5,709 nucleotides of DNA from Bdellovibrionales bacterium (GTDB lineage: Bacteria > Bdellovibrionota > Bdellovibrionia > Bdellovibrionales > UBA840), in contig JAGRAL010000243.1 of the NCBI GenBank assembly GCA_020434605.1, forward strand, positions 1 through 5,709, read 5' to 3'. Shown piece after piece: positions 1 through 5,709 of the stretch; position 1 is the stretch's first letter; every line of letters starts with the position of its first letter. The notes under the pieces were generated by a model. The model saw only the letters and a program-made list of their open reading frames with translations. It was not told where the DNA came from and ran no database searches. The position numbers and the translations under genes were made by a program.

Positions 1-737
1 CTCTTAGAGATATGGATGTAATCAATACAGAGCTAATGTTGGCTGACCTAGACAGTATGATAAAGCGTATCCAAAAAGTAGAAAAGATGGCAAAGTCTGG
101 AGATAAAAAAGCTATTGTTGAGTTAGCTCTTTATACAAAGATCAGAGATGCATTAGATCAAGGAAAACCAGCCCGCGTCGTGGTACCGGAATCAGAGGAT
201 GAGAAGAAATTATATAAAGAGTTACACCTACTCACTTCAAAGGCCGTTTTATATGTTTGCAACGTTGCCGAAGACGACATGAAGACTGGCAACGAATTTA
301 GCAATAAAGTTGCAGCGAGAGCAAAAGAAGAAGGAAATGAGTCTATTATTATTAGTGGAGCTATTGAGTCAGAGCTCTCACAATTAAGTGATGAAGAGAG
401 AATAGAATATCTACAAAGTTTAGACATTACCGAGGCAGGAATCCAACGCTTAATCAAAGCAGCATATAAACTGCTAGGTCTTGAAACCTATTTTACTGCT
501 GGCGAAAAAGAAGTTAGAGCTTGGACCATTCGTCGAGGAACTAAGGCTCCGCAAGCAGCAGGTGTCATTCATACTGATTTTGAAAGAGGTTTTATTCGCG
601 CAGAAACCTATCACTGCACGGATCTATTTGAATACAAGTCTGAGCAAGCAATTAAAGAAGCTGGTAAATATCGCTCTGAAGGTAAAGAATACGTCGTAAA
701 AGATGGTGATGTCTTATTATTTAGATTTAATGTCTAG
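1..737 (+). CDS. ychF: Ribosome-binding ATPase/GTPase YchF (OLA1 family), 3' part
   Basis: This is the C-terminal two thirds of YchF, an Obg-related P-loop NTPase that binds ribosomes and prefers ATP to GTP. The reading frame is open to the window edge (first complete codon at base 3, reading L-R-D before M-D-V-I-N-T-E-L), so the ATG at base 12 is internal. About 120 N-terminal residues, including the Walker A and switch regions, lie outside; family members are about 363 residues. Numbering from that internal Met, the helical coiled-coil insert covers roughly 10-70. The altered G4 motif N-V-A-E at 84-87, where classical GTPases have NKxD, explains the relaxed nucleotide specificity of the family. 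The TGS domain runs from about 158 (YFTAGEKEVRAWTI) to the end, with the family's conserved closing segment KDGDVLLFRFNV. The visible part has no frameshift or missing motif. Identification is firm. No terminator is visible after it, so read-through into the next gene is possible. Confidence 0.97.
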   Translation, partial: LRDMDVINTELMLADLDSMIKRIQKVEKMAKSGDKKAIVELALYTKIRDALDQGKPARVVVPESEDEKKLYKELHLLTSKAVLYVCNVAEDDMKTGNEFSNKVAARAKEEGNESIIISGAIESELSQLSDEERIEYLQSLDITEAGIQRLIKAAYKLLGLETYFTAGEKEVRAWTIRRGTKAPQAAGVIHTDFERGFIRAETYHCTDLFEYKSEQAIKEAGKYRSEGKEYVVKDGDVLLFRFNV

Positions 738-791
738 ACAAAGGGCTAACGTCTGATTGTTCATTTTAATTCCTAGTTATATCCTTATTAA

Positions 792-796
792 AAGGA
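792..796 (+). promoter_or_regulatory. Ribosome binding site of the methyltransferase gene
   Basis: AAGGA sits 5 bases before the ATG at 802 and is the best Shine-Dalgarno match in the gap after ychF. It decides the start: a TTG at 757 would add 15 residues in frame but has no comparable site in front of it. The same AAGGA can pair with TCCTT at 782-786 across a 5-base loop, so the site could be partly masked in the mRNA, although a 5-pair stem is weak. Confidence 0.6.
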
Positions 797-801
797 CAAC
801 T

Positions 802-1554
802 ATGAATTGGCAAAACTGTATTGAACATTCGATAAAATTTAAAACCCCTCCTCCTGAATCATTTTTTTATAAATTAAAAGCTCATGATGTTGGGTTTGAA
901 GGCCAGAGCATACTTTTGCTAACTGCAAATAATGGCAAACTTGCATTTGAATTTGCAAAACGAGGATTGCAAGTAACGGCCGTAGACCAATCATCTGATT
1001 TTATTGAAGAAGCTAAACAGCAGGCCGCCAAACAAAATTTAAAAATTGATTTTAGGCACTGCCCGGCTGAAGATATACCACTTGAAGCACATAACTATGA
1101 TGTTATCTTAATTCATCAAGGTCTAAAATATTTAAATATTCCAAAAATATTGGTAGAAGCAAGACGCTTACTTACCCCTGGTGGATTTCTTGTTACCTCG
1201 CACATCCGTTGGTTACCAAGATTAGATATTATTGCAAAAAAAAGTGAAGATATAATTCTAAAGTACAATTCTAAATGGGAAAACTTTGATTTTACAGGAG
1301 AAATATATCCTATGCCTAAGTGGGCGGAACAGGCTTTACAATTAAGAGCCATGTTCTTTTACGATGAAAATTTAGAATACACTCAGGAAAATTGGATAGG
1401 TCGTCTCAAAGCCAGTGGCAGCTTAAGTGGAAGTCTATCAAGATCAAAACTCTTAGATTTTGAAAAAGATTTAAAAGATGTTATCAGTGAAATAAAAGAT
1501 GGTGATTTAGAGATAAGACATCGCATTGATGCACATATTTTTCAGTTTAAATAA
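802..1554 (+). CDS. Class I SAM-dependent methyltransferase-like protein with degenerate motif I
   Basis: This predicted cytoplasmic protein of 250 residues has a Rossmann-type methyltransferase fold. The start at 802 is chosen for its AAGGA site. The glycine-rich SAM loop falls at residues 37-47 (ILLLTANNGKL). The acidic residue closing strand beta-2 is D62 in TAVD. The region after strand beta-4 is at 99-112 (YDVILIHQGLKYL), and the motif with the Gly-Gly turn is RRLLTPGGFLVTSH (121-134). The C-terminal part (W137-L138-P139, then ENWIGRLKAS at 196-205 and RHRIDAH at 239-245) matches, from my memory of the family, methyltransferases annotated 'type 11' that share W-x-G-R-I-R-A-S and P-H-R-V endings. 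The substrate is unknown. The oddity is motif I: the usual D-x-G-x-G-x-G has lost its acidic residue and first two glycines, keeping only G45, so SAM binding is doubtful. It lies 2 bases before the transglycosylase gene and probably shares its mRNA. Confidence 0.8.
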   Translation: MNWQNCIEHSIKFKTPPPESFFYKLKAHDVGFEGQSILLLTANNGKLAFEFAKRGLQVTAVDQSSDFIEEAKQQAAKQNLKIDFRHCPAEDIPLEAHNYDVILIHQGLKYLNIPKILVEARRLLTPGGFLVTSHIRWLPRLDIIAKKSEDIILKYNSKWENFDFTGEIYPMPKWAEQALQLRAMFFYDENLEYTQENWIGRLKASGSLSGSLSRSKLLDFEKDLKDVISEIKDGDLEIRHRIDAHIFQFK

Positions 1555-1556
1555 AA

Positions 1557-2288
1557 ATGGCCAAAAAAAAGAAAAAGAAAAAGTTTAGTTTGTATTATCT
1601 AATCGCAGGATTAGCTCTTGGTATTTTAGCGTTAAATATTATACTAGGAGTTATTAGAAAACCCGCTCACCTATTAAACCCCATATCAAAACTATTTTAC
1701 AAAGTTCCGTCGCAAACTTGGAACTCTTACAAAGATGTTTTTAGCTCATACGAGACAGACATACTGGACGCACACTTTTTGGCAGCTCTTGCGCAGACTG
1801 AAAGTTCTGGAAACCCAATTGCAACTGCTTATTGGCAGTTTTCTTTTAAACAGGATATTCTATCTATTTTTCAACCAGCCTCATCATCTATAGGTTTATA
1901 TCAAATGACATACGATACTTTTGAAGATGCAAAGCGCTTCTGTTTTTTAAACGGAGAAGTGAGAGCAGATGATAATCGAGCAAATCTAAAAATATGTTGG
2001 AAGAACAATTTTAGATTTCGCTTTTTAGTCAGTGACTCAGTCTCATTAACAAGCGCGAGGTTACATTACTACACACAGAAAGTCTTAAAAAAGTATAAAG
2101 GAGCAGTTTCAAAATTAAAACAACAACAACTAGCTGCTATCATTCAACTTTGCGGACCAAATCGTGCTAGTTCCTTTATTAGAAATGGCTTTTCGGTAAA
2201 AAGCATGGGACTGTGCGGTTCACACTCAGTCCCAGCATATGTAGCAAGAGTATTTAAGTACAAGAAAATATTTGAGTCTATCGATTAG
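1557..2288 (+). CDS. Membrane-anchored lytic transglycosylase, SLT domain
   Basis: This 243-residue protein begins with a run of seven lysines, followed by one hydrophobic helix at about 12-32. This predicts a short cytoplasmic tail, one membrane anchor and a periplasmic catalytic domain. No lipobox is seen. The SLT-type lysozyme fold is recognised from HFLAALAQTESSGNP (73-87), with E82 the likely catalytic acid, and GLYQMT (113-118), equivalent to the GLMQ motif of lytic transglycosylases. These enzymes cleave the MurNAc-GlcNAc bond of peptidoglycan to leave 1,6-anhydroMurNAc. About 30 residues separate the two motifs, longer than the roughly 15 in Slt70/MltC-type domains; the insert contains AYWQFSF and ends PASSS. 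Four cysteines (C129, C147, C199, C220) lie on the periplasmic side and could form two disulphides. The gene starts 2 bases after the methyltransferase stop with no clear Shine-Dalgarno site, so translation is probably coupled. Its last 4 bases overlap the end of oppC on the other strand. Confidence 0.85.
   Translation: MAKKKKKKKFSLYYLIAGLALGILALNIILGVIRKPAHLLNPISKLFYKVPSQTWNSYKDVFSSYETDILDAHFLAALAQTESSGNPIATAYWQFSFKQDILSIFQPASSSIGLYQMTYDTFEDAKRFCFLNGEVRADDNRANLKICWKNNFRFRFLVSDSVSLTSARLHYYTQKVLKKYKGAVSKLKQQQLAAIIQLCGPNRASSFIRNGFSVKSMGLCGSHSVPAYVARVFKYKKIFESID
2198..2234 (-). terminator. Candidate Rho-independent terminator of the opp operon, inside the transglycosylase gene
   Basis: Read on the - strand, TGGGACTG (2234-2227) and CAGTCCCA (2213-2206) form a perfect 8-pair stem around a 13-base loop, followed by TGC and then five T residues (2202-2198). 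It begins about 50 bases beyond the oppC stop, where a terminator for the opp mRNA is needed. Read on the + strand the same hairpin is followed by GCATATG, with no T-tract, so it should not stop the transglycosylase transcript. Weak points are the short T-tract, the three-base spacer and the rather large loop. The stem is also coding sequence (residues around M217 to P225 of the transglycosylase), so the symmetry could be accidental. Confidence 0.45.
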
Positions 2289-3175
2289 CGGTTCTTTAGC
2301 TGCGGATCAAAAGCATCCCTAAGACCATCACCTAACAAGTTAAATGACAAGATCACTATGTATAATGCAACACCTGGAGATATAATCAAATGTGGATAGG
2401 TACGTATTGCACGCCACCCGTCATTTGCTAAAACTCCCCATGAACTGTAAGGAGGTTGCAGCCCCAAGCCAATAAAACTTAAAAAGCTTTCAAATAAAAT
2501 ATTGGCAGGAATTTGAAACGTCAAAGTCACAATGATTGGACCTAAAATATTAGGCAGTATATGTCTTAATATTATCGAAAACGATCCAACCCCAATAGAC
2601 TGCGCTGCTTCTACGTACAACATTTCTTTTGTTTGTAAAACTTGTCCTCGAACAAGCCTTGCAACTCCCACCCAACCTACAACCGTTAGTGCTAAAAATA
2701 TTCCTGTCAGAGCTTTATATTTTGGATCTTCGAATACATCGAATGAATTAAAAATTACCATCACTAGTATTAATAGCACCAGAGTAGGAATCGCATAAAT
2801 CAAATCAACAAATCTCATCATTAGTGAGTCTACCCATCCACCAAACCAACCAGAAATGGCACCGTAGATTATTCCCATAACCAATGAAACGATAGAGGTA
2901 AAAAATCCTACTGCCATAGAAACCTGCGCACCGTGAATTAACCTAGATAGCATGTCCCTACCCAGCCCATCCGTTCCTAACAGGTGAGGATAGCCAAAGG
3001 ATTGGTACATATTCCCAACATCTTGTTTAGTAAATGAAAATGGTGATATCCACTCTGCAAAAACGGCAATGAATGTCGTCACAACAATAATAATTGTAGA
3101 TATCAGAGCCGCTTTATTCTTAAAAAGCCTTTTAAATGCATCTTTATATAAGCTGTTACCTTGTTTTTCACTCAT
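2285..3175 (-). CDS. oppC: Oligopeptide/dipeptide ABC transporter permease OppC
   Basis: This 296-residue inner-membrane permease is close to the 302 residues of E. coli OppC; with OppB it forms the peptide channel. The order is a short cytoplasmic N-terminus, a first helix at about 23-41 (OppC_N region), and the conserved periplasmic segment HLLGTDGLGRDMLSRLIHGA (64-83). A BPD_transp_1 domain follows, with helices near 88-110, 121-146, 157-177, 214-233 and 265-286. The EAA loop that contacts the ATPase is YVEAAQSIGVGSFSIILRHI (187-206) followed by LPN. The family ending L-G-D-G-L-R-D-A-F-D-P is intact. The ATG overlaps the oppB stop as ATGA, so translation is coupled, and AAGGA lies 10 bases upstream. 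It is the last gene of the operon, with no oppD or oppF after it. DppC or another family member of different peptide preference cannot be excluded from the permease alone. Confidence 0.95.
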   Translation of the reverse strand: MSEKQGNSLYKDAFKRLFKNKAALISTIIIVVTTFIAVFAEWISPFSFTKQDVGNMYQSFGYPHLLGTDGLGRDMLSRLIHGAQVSMAVGFFTSIVSLVMGIIYGAISGWFGGWVDSLMMRFVDLIYAIPTLVLLILVMVIFNSFDVFEDPKYKALTGIFLALTVVGWVGVARLVRGQVLQTKEMLYVEAAQSIGVGSFSIILRHILPNILGPIIVTLTFQIPANILFESFLSFIGLGLQPPYSSWGVLANDGWRAIRTYPHLIISPGVALYIVILSFNLLGDGLRDAFDPQLKNR

Positions 3176-4245
3176 GATAGTTTAATCCTTGGATCTACGA
3201 TTGCGTAAAGTAAATCAACTAATAGATTAGCTGCTACAAGAATGGCTGAATATAAAAGCGTAAGACCTAATATCAACGGGTAATCCCTATTACTTACACT
3301 TTGTACAAAATGTTTTCCCATACCAGGAACAGCAAAAATAATCTCAATAACAAAAGTACCTGATAACAGACCTGCTATTAAAGGACCTGACATTGTTAAC
3401 ACAGGAATCAATGAGTTTCTAAGTACGTGCTTATATAAAACTACCTTTTCGGACAACCCCTTTGATTTAGCAGTACGAATAAAGTCTGATCTTATGACAT
3501 CTAAGACACTTGATCTTGTTAGCCTTGCAATCACTGCCGCAGGCCTAATCCCCAATGTAATTACCGGCATAATGTAATAGATAGGGCCATCCCAGAGCGC
3601 AGGTGGAAGCCAATGTAACCAGAAGCTAAAAATAATAATAAGTATTGGTGCTACTAAAAAACTTGGAAGAGCTACGCCACTATTTGCAATAAACATCAAA
3701 AACGAATCCCACCACGTATTGTGTCTTGCAGCTGCATACAGCCCTAATGGTATACCAAACAGATAGGCTATAATTAGTGAGTAAAAGCCCAATTTGAAAG
3801 AAGCTGGAAAAGATTCGGCAATAATATCACTAACACTTCGACCTATATATTTATAGGAATACCCAAGATCACCTCGAAATAGATCCGTTATATAAATTAA
3901 ATACTGCTGTATAAGTGGTTTATCTAAATTATACTTAGCATTGATATTGGCTACAATTTCAGGAGGTAACGCCTTATCACTATCAAATGGTCCTCCAGGT
4001 ATTGTGCGCAAAAGTAGAAATGTTACTGTCGCTATTACAAAAACTGTCAGCAATGCCTCAAATGACCTTTTTAACACAAAGACCGACATTTTTTGTTTAA
4101 CTATGACATGAGCAAAGCCCACAAGTGCCGTAACCCATAACAAGTGAAAAGTGATATCCACTATTAGACCATCTAATTGTAGAAGGTCTAATGCTATGGT
4201 TTGGAGGATTAAATAAATTAGTAAATAGCCAACAATGCGTCCCAT
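3172..4245 (-). CDS. oppB: Oligopeptide/dipeptide ABC transporter permease OppB with N-terminal extension
   Basis: This inner-membrane permease, the partner of OppC, is 357 residues against about 306 for E. coli OppB. The canonical beginning (VFVLKRSFEALLTVFVIATV, then the R-T-I-P-G-G-P-F turn) appears only from residue 55, after an internal Met at 53. Family hallmarks follow: Y-N-L-D-K-P (105-110), GDLGYSY (125-131), the EAA loop from F255 (FIRTAKSKGLSEKVVLYKHV, then LRN), E301 with FAVPGMG (304-310), and the ending D-P-R-I-K. Core helices are near 61-80, 150-172, 182-210, 223-240, 284-303 and 327-349. Residues 1-52 contain two hydrophobic stretches (about 4-22 and 28-49) that look like extra membrane helices. 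I kept the upstream ATG because it lies 1 base after the oppA stop, whereas ATG 53 (4089) has no Shine-Dalgarno sequence and would leave a gap of about 157 bases. ATG 4245 also lacks a good site, so translational coupling to oppA is inferred. Confidence 0.93.
   Translation of the reverse strand: MGRIVGYLLIYLILQTIALDLLQLDGLIVDITFHLLWVTALVGFAHVIVKQKMSVFVLKRSFEALLTVFVIATVTFLLLRTIPGGPFDSDKALPPEIVANINAKYNLDKPLIQQYLIYITDLFRGDLGYSYKYIGRSVSDIIAESFPASFKLGFYSLIIAYLFGIPLGLYAAARHNTWWDSFLMFIANSGVALPSFLVAPILIIIFSFWLHWLPPALWDGPIYYIMPVITLGIRPAAVIARLTRSSVLDVIRSDFIRTAKSKGLSEKVVLYKHVLRNSLIPVLTMSGPLIAGLLSGTFVIEIIFAVPGMGKHFVQSVSNRDYPLILGLTLLYSAILVAANLLVDLLYAIVDPRIKLS
3186..3190 (-). promoter_or_regulatory. Ribosome binding site of oppC
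   Basis: AAGGA on the - strand lies 10 bases before the oppC ATG (3175), inside the 3' end of oppB. It supports the start that overlaps the oppB stop codon by 4 bases. Of the genes starting on the - strand in this window, oppC is the only one with a good Shine-Dalgarno match. Confidence 0.6.
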
Positions 4246-4246
4246 A

Positions 4247-5709
4247 CTACTTTTTAAATCTAACCTTACTGTACGGTAGGTTATTTAAAACGTTTGCAGG
4301 GTAGTTTTCAACTCGCTCAGCAACCATATAGTGATGAACGGATGTAAAAAGTGGGATACCAGGAACATCATCCTCTACTAAAATCTTTTGTGCATTCTGA
4401 TAGATTTTACGACGCTTTTCTTTATCTAACTCAGAAGCACCTTGAGAAATGAGTCTATCATACTCTTTGTTTTTCCAACGGCTACGATTGTTTTGAGAAC
4501 CAGAAATCATTAGGTTCAAAAAGTTGTCAGGATCAGGATAATCTGCAACCCAACCCATTCTAAACATTGGATGCGCATCTGCTTTTAAGTTTGCTAAGTA
4601 AACTTTCCACTCTTCATTTTTTAATTCTAAGTTTATGCCCAAGTTTCTCTTTAATTGAGCCTGAACATTTTCAGCAACTTTTTGATGATTTTCATTTGTG
4701 TTAAATGCCAAAGTTAAACGAGGTACCTTTGCTGCATCTTCGTAGCCAGCTTTTTTTAAGTATTCCTTCGCTTTTTCAACATCAAAATCTAAGCCGATAT
4801 CTGGTTCATAACCAAACATTCCAGCAGGAACCCATGACTTAAGAGGAATATCTTGTGACCCCATTACTTCAACGATTTCTTTTTTATCAATAGCGTGAGC
4901 AATTGCTTTACGTAAATTGATATTGTTAAATGGTGGTTTTTCAACGTTAAAACCGTAGTATTGTAAGACTAAGAAACTATGTTTTTTATGCTCAGGTCGC
5001 ATTGTAAGAGCAGCCATCTCTGATTTTGGCAATTCGTCTAATGCATCTAGTTTGCCAGCATCAAAAAGGTTAATAGCTGTAGAAAGCTCAGAAATCATAT
5101 AATAGATCACATTTTTTAATATCGCAGGCTGACCATAGTACTTATCGTTTCTCTCTAAAACTAAGGCTTTATCATGGTCCCAAACTTTTAATGAATATGG
5201 TCCTAGGCCTACAAAGTTAGCTGCATCCGTCCACTTATCACCAAACTTCTCTATTAAATCTAAGCGCACTGGAAAAGTAGAAGTATGAGTTAATAGATAC
5301 GGAAAGAAGCTCATTGTATTTTCTAACTGAACTTCGATAGTTTGATCATCAATGGCTTTAATACCTAATTGACTAGCGTCTTTAACTTCACCCTTACTAA
5401 ATTTTTCACCGTTTTTAATATTATATAAAAAGTAAGCGTATTCTGATGCAGTCGATGGGCTTAATAGTCTTACCCAGCCGTCTAATACGTGCTTCGTTGT
5501 TAATGGTACGCCATCAGACCACGTTACGTTTTTACGTAAAGTAAATGTCCATGTTTTTGCATCTTTTGATGAGCTCCACTTTTCTGCAAGGCCTGGTTGC
5601 AAAGTTAACTCAGGATCATCAAAGTTGTACTCTGTCAGACCTTCCATCAAATTATCTACGATTCTAGAGGATGTGGTATCAGTAGATTTATTCCAATCTA
5701 AGGTTGGAG
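4247..5709 (-). CDS. oppA: Periplasmic oligopeptide-binding protein, SBP family 5 (OppA/DppA type), 5' truncated by window
   Basis: This is the extracytoplasmic solute-binding protein that delivers peptides to OppB/OppC. The frame stays open to the window edge (reading P-T-L-D-W-N-K-S-T-D-T-T-S before the first in-window candidate starts near 5650), and those residues match the family's N-terminal lobe. The true start and the signal peptide therefore lie outside; 486 residues are visible of a usual 510-550. Numbering from the first complete codon, the family-5 signature is at about 39-69 (GLAEKW, then FTLRKNVTWSDGVPL). The lobe-crossing segment V-G-L-G-P-Y-S-L is near 166-173, L-R-K-A-I-A-H-A-I-D is near 265-274, and the peptide-cleft motif GWVADYPDPDN is at 385-395. 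The last is typical of OppA/MppA and DppA relatives. It is the first opp gene in the window and its stop is 1 base before oppB. The ligand class (oligopeptide, dipeptide or murein peptide) cannot be decided from sequence alone, so the symbol is by family and context. Confidence 0.92.
   Translation of the reverse strand, partial: PTLDWNKSTDTTSSRIVDNLMEGLTEYNFDDPELTLQPGLAEKWSSSKDAKTWTFTLRKNVTWSDGVPLTTKHVLDGWVRLLSPSTASEYAYFLYNIKNGEKFSKGEVKDASQLGIKAIDDQTIEVQLENTMSFFPYLLTHTSTFPVRLDLIEKFGDKWTDAANFVGLGPYSLKVWDHDKALVLERNDKYYGQPAILKNVIYYMISELSTAINLFDAGKLDALDELPKSEMAALTMRPEHKKHSFLVLQYYGFNVEKPPFNNINLRKAIAHAIDKKEIVEVMGSQDIPLKSWVPAGMFGYEPDIGLDFDVEKAKEYLKKAGYEDAAKVPRLTLAFNTNENHQKVAENVQAQLKRNLGINLELKNEEWKVYLANLKADAHPMFRMGWVADYPDPDNFLNLMISGSQNNRSRWKNKEYDRLISQGASELDKEKRRKIYQNAQKILVEDDVPGIPLFTSVHHYMVAERVENYPANVLNNLPYSKVRFKK

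Noticed and set aside
158..457. Open frame on the - strand within ychF
   Set aside because: It is antisense to well-conserved YchF coding sequence and its translation is a low-complexity serine/leucine shadow with no recognisable motif.
481..699. Second + strand frame within ychF
   Set aside because: It overlaps the conserved TGS domain in another frame and shows no family features.
731..740. Perfect 10-base palindrome TGTCTAGACA over the ychF stop codon
   Set aside because: It is too short and has no loop or T-tract for a terminator. There is no second copy to suggest an operator; probably chance.
757..785. Possible promoter: TTGTTC, 17-base spacer, TATCCT
   Set aside because: It matches the consensus at only about half the positions and would put the transcript start on the ribosome binding site. 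Such matches are common in AT-rich DNA.
757..801. TTG at 757 as start of the methyltransferase, adding 15 residues
   Set aside because: There is no ribosome binding site before it, while ATG 802 has AAGGA at 5-base spacing and begins with the more natural N-terminus for the family.
1116..1352. Open frame on the - strand within the methyltransferase gene
   Set aside because: It is antisense to a protein with clear family motifs and has no ribosome binding site or recognisable product.
2466..2505. CCAATA and TATTGG inverted repeat near AAAGCTTT, as a terminator for the + strand unit
   Set aside because: The loop is about 25 bases, the stem is AT-rich and no T-tract follows. It lies in conserved oppC coding sequence.
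2532..2798. Open frame on the + strand within oppC
   Set aside because: It lies opposite the conserved EAA-loop region of oppC and is best explained as a shadow frame.
5645..5650. TTG/ATG at the 5650 end as the start of oppA
   Set aside because: The frame continues open to 5709 with family-like sequence and there is no signal peptide after these codons, so they are internal.

Overview
The window is a densely coded, AT-rich stretch of bacterial chromosome with six genes and almost no non-coding DNA. The longest gene-free stretch is 64 bases (738-801). The gene content suggests a Gram-negative bacterium: there is a membrane-anchored lytic transglycosylase, a dipeptide/oligopeptide ABC importer and the near-universal GTPase YchF. 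The AT-rich lysine/isoleucine coding style and the particular transglycosylase type would suit a low-GC member of the Bdellovibrio/Bacteriovorax group, but this is a low-confidence guess because no taxonomic marker gene is present.

Layout. The + strand carries the 3' part of ychF (1-737). A 64-base gap follows, then a compact two-gene unit of a class I SAM methyltransferase-like gene (802-1554) and an SLT-type lytic transglycosylase (1557-2288), separated by 2 bases. The - strand carries, in transcription order, an oppA-type solute-binding protein (5709 to 4247, start outside the window), oppB (4245-3172) and oppC (3175-2285). These three are 1 base apart or overlap by 4 bases and are clearly one operon. 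The two units converge tail to tail, and the stop codons of the transglycosylase and oppC overlap by 4 bases.

How the genes work together. OppA captures peptides in the periplasm and OppB/OppC form the membrane channel. The two ATPase subunits (OppD/OppF) needed to drive transport are not downstream of oppC, so they must be encoded upstream or elsewhere. The transglycosylase would cut peptidoglycan glycan strands on the outer face of the inner membrane. A link between wall turnover and peptide uptake is possible but is only inferred from proximity.

Points deserving attention. A hairpin plus T-tract, oriented to terminate the opp transcript, lies inside the coding end of the converging transglycosylase gene. 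OppB has a 52-residue N-terminal extension that appears to add two membrane helices. The methyltransferase has a badly eroded SAM-binding glycine loop. I found no mobile element, CRISPR array, tRNA or rRNA, and no evidence of a wholly new system; this looks like ordinary core-genome territory with a few local oddities.
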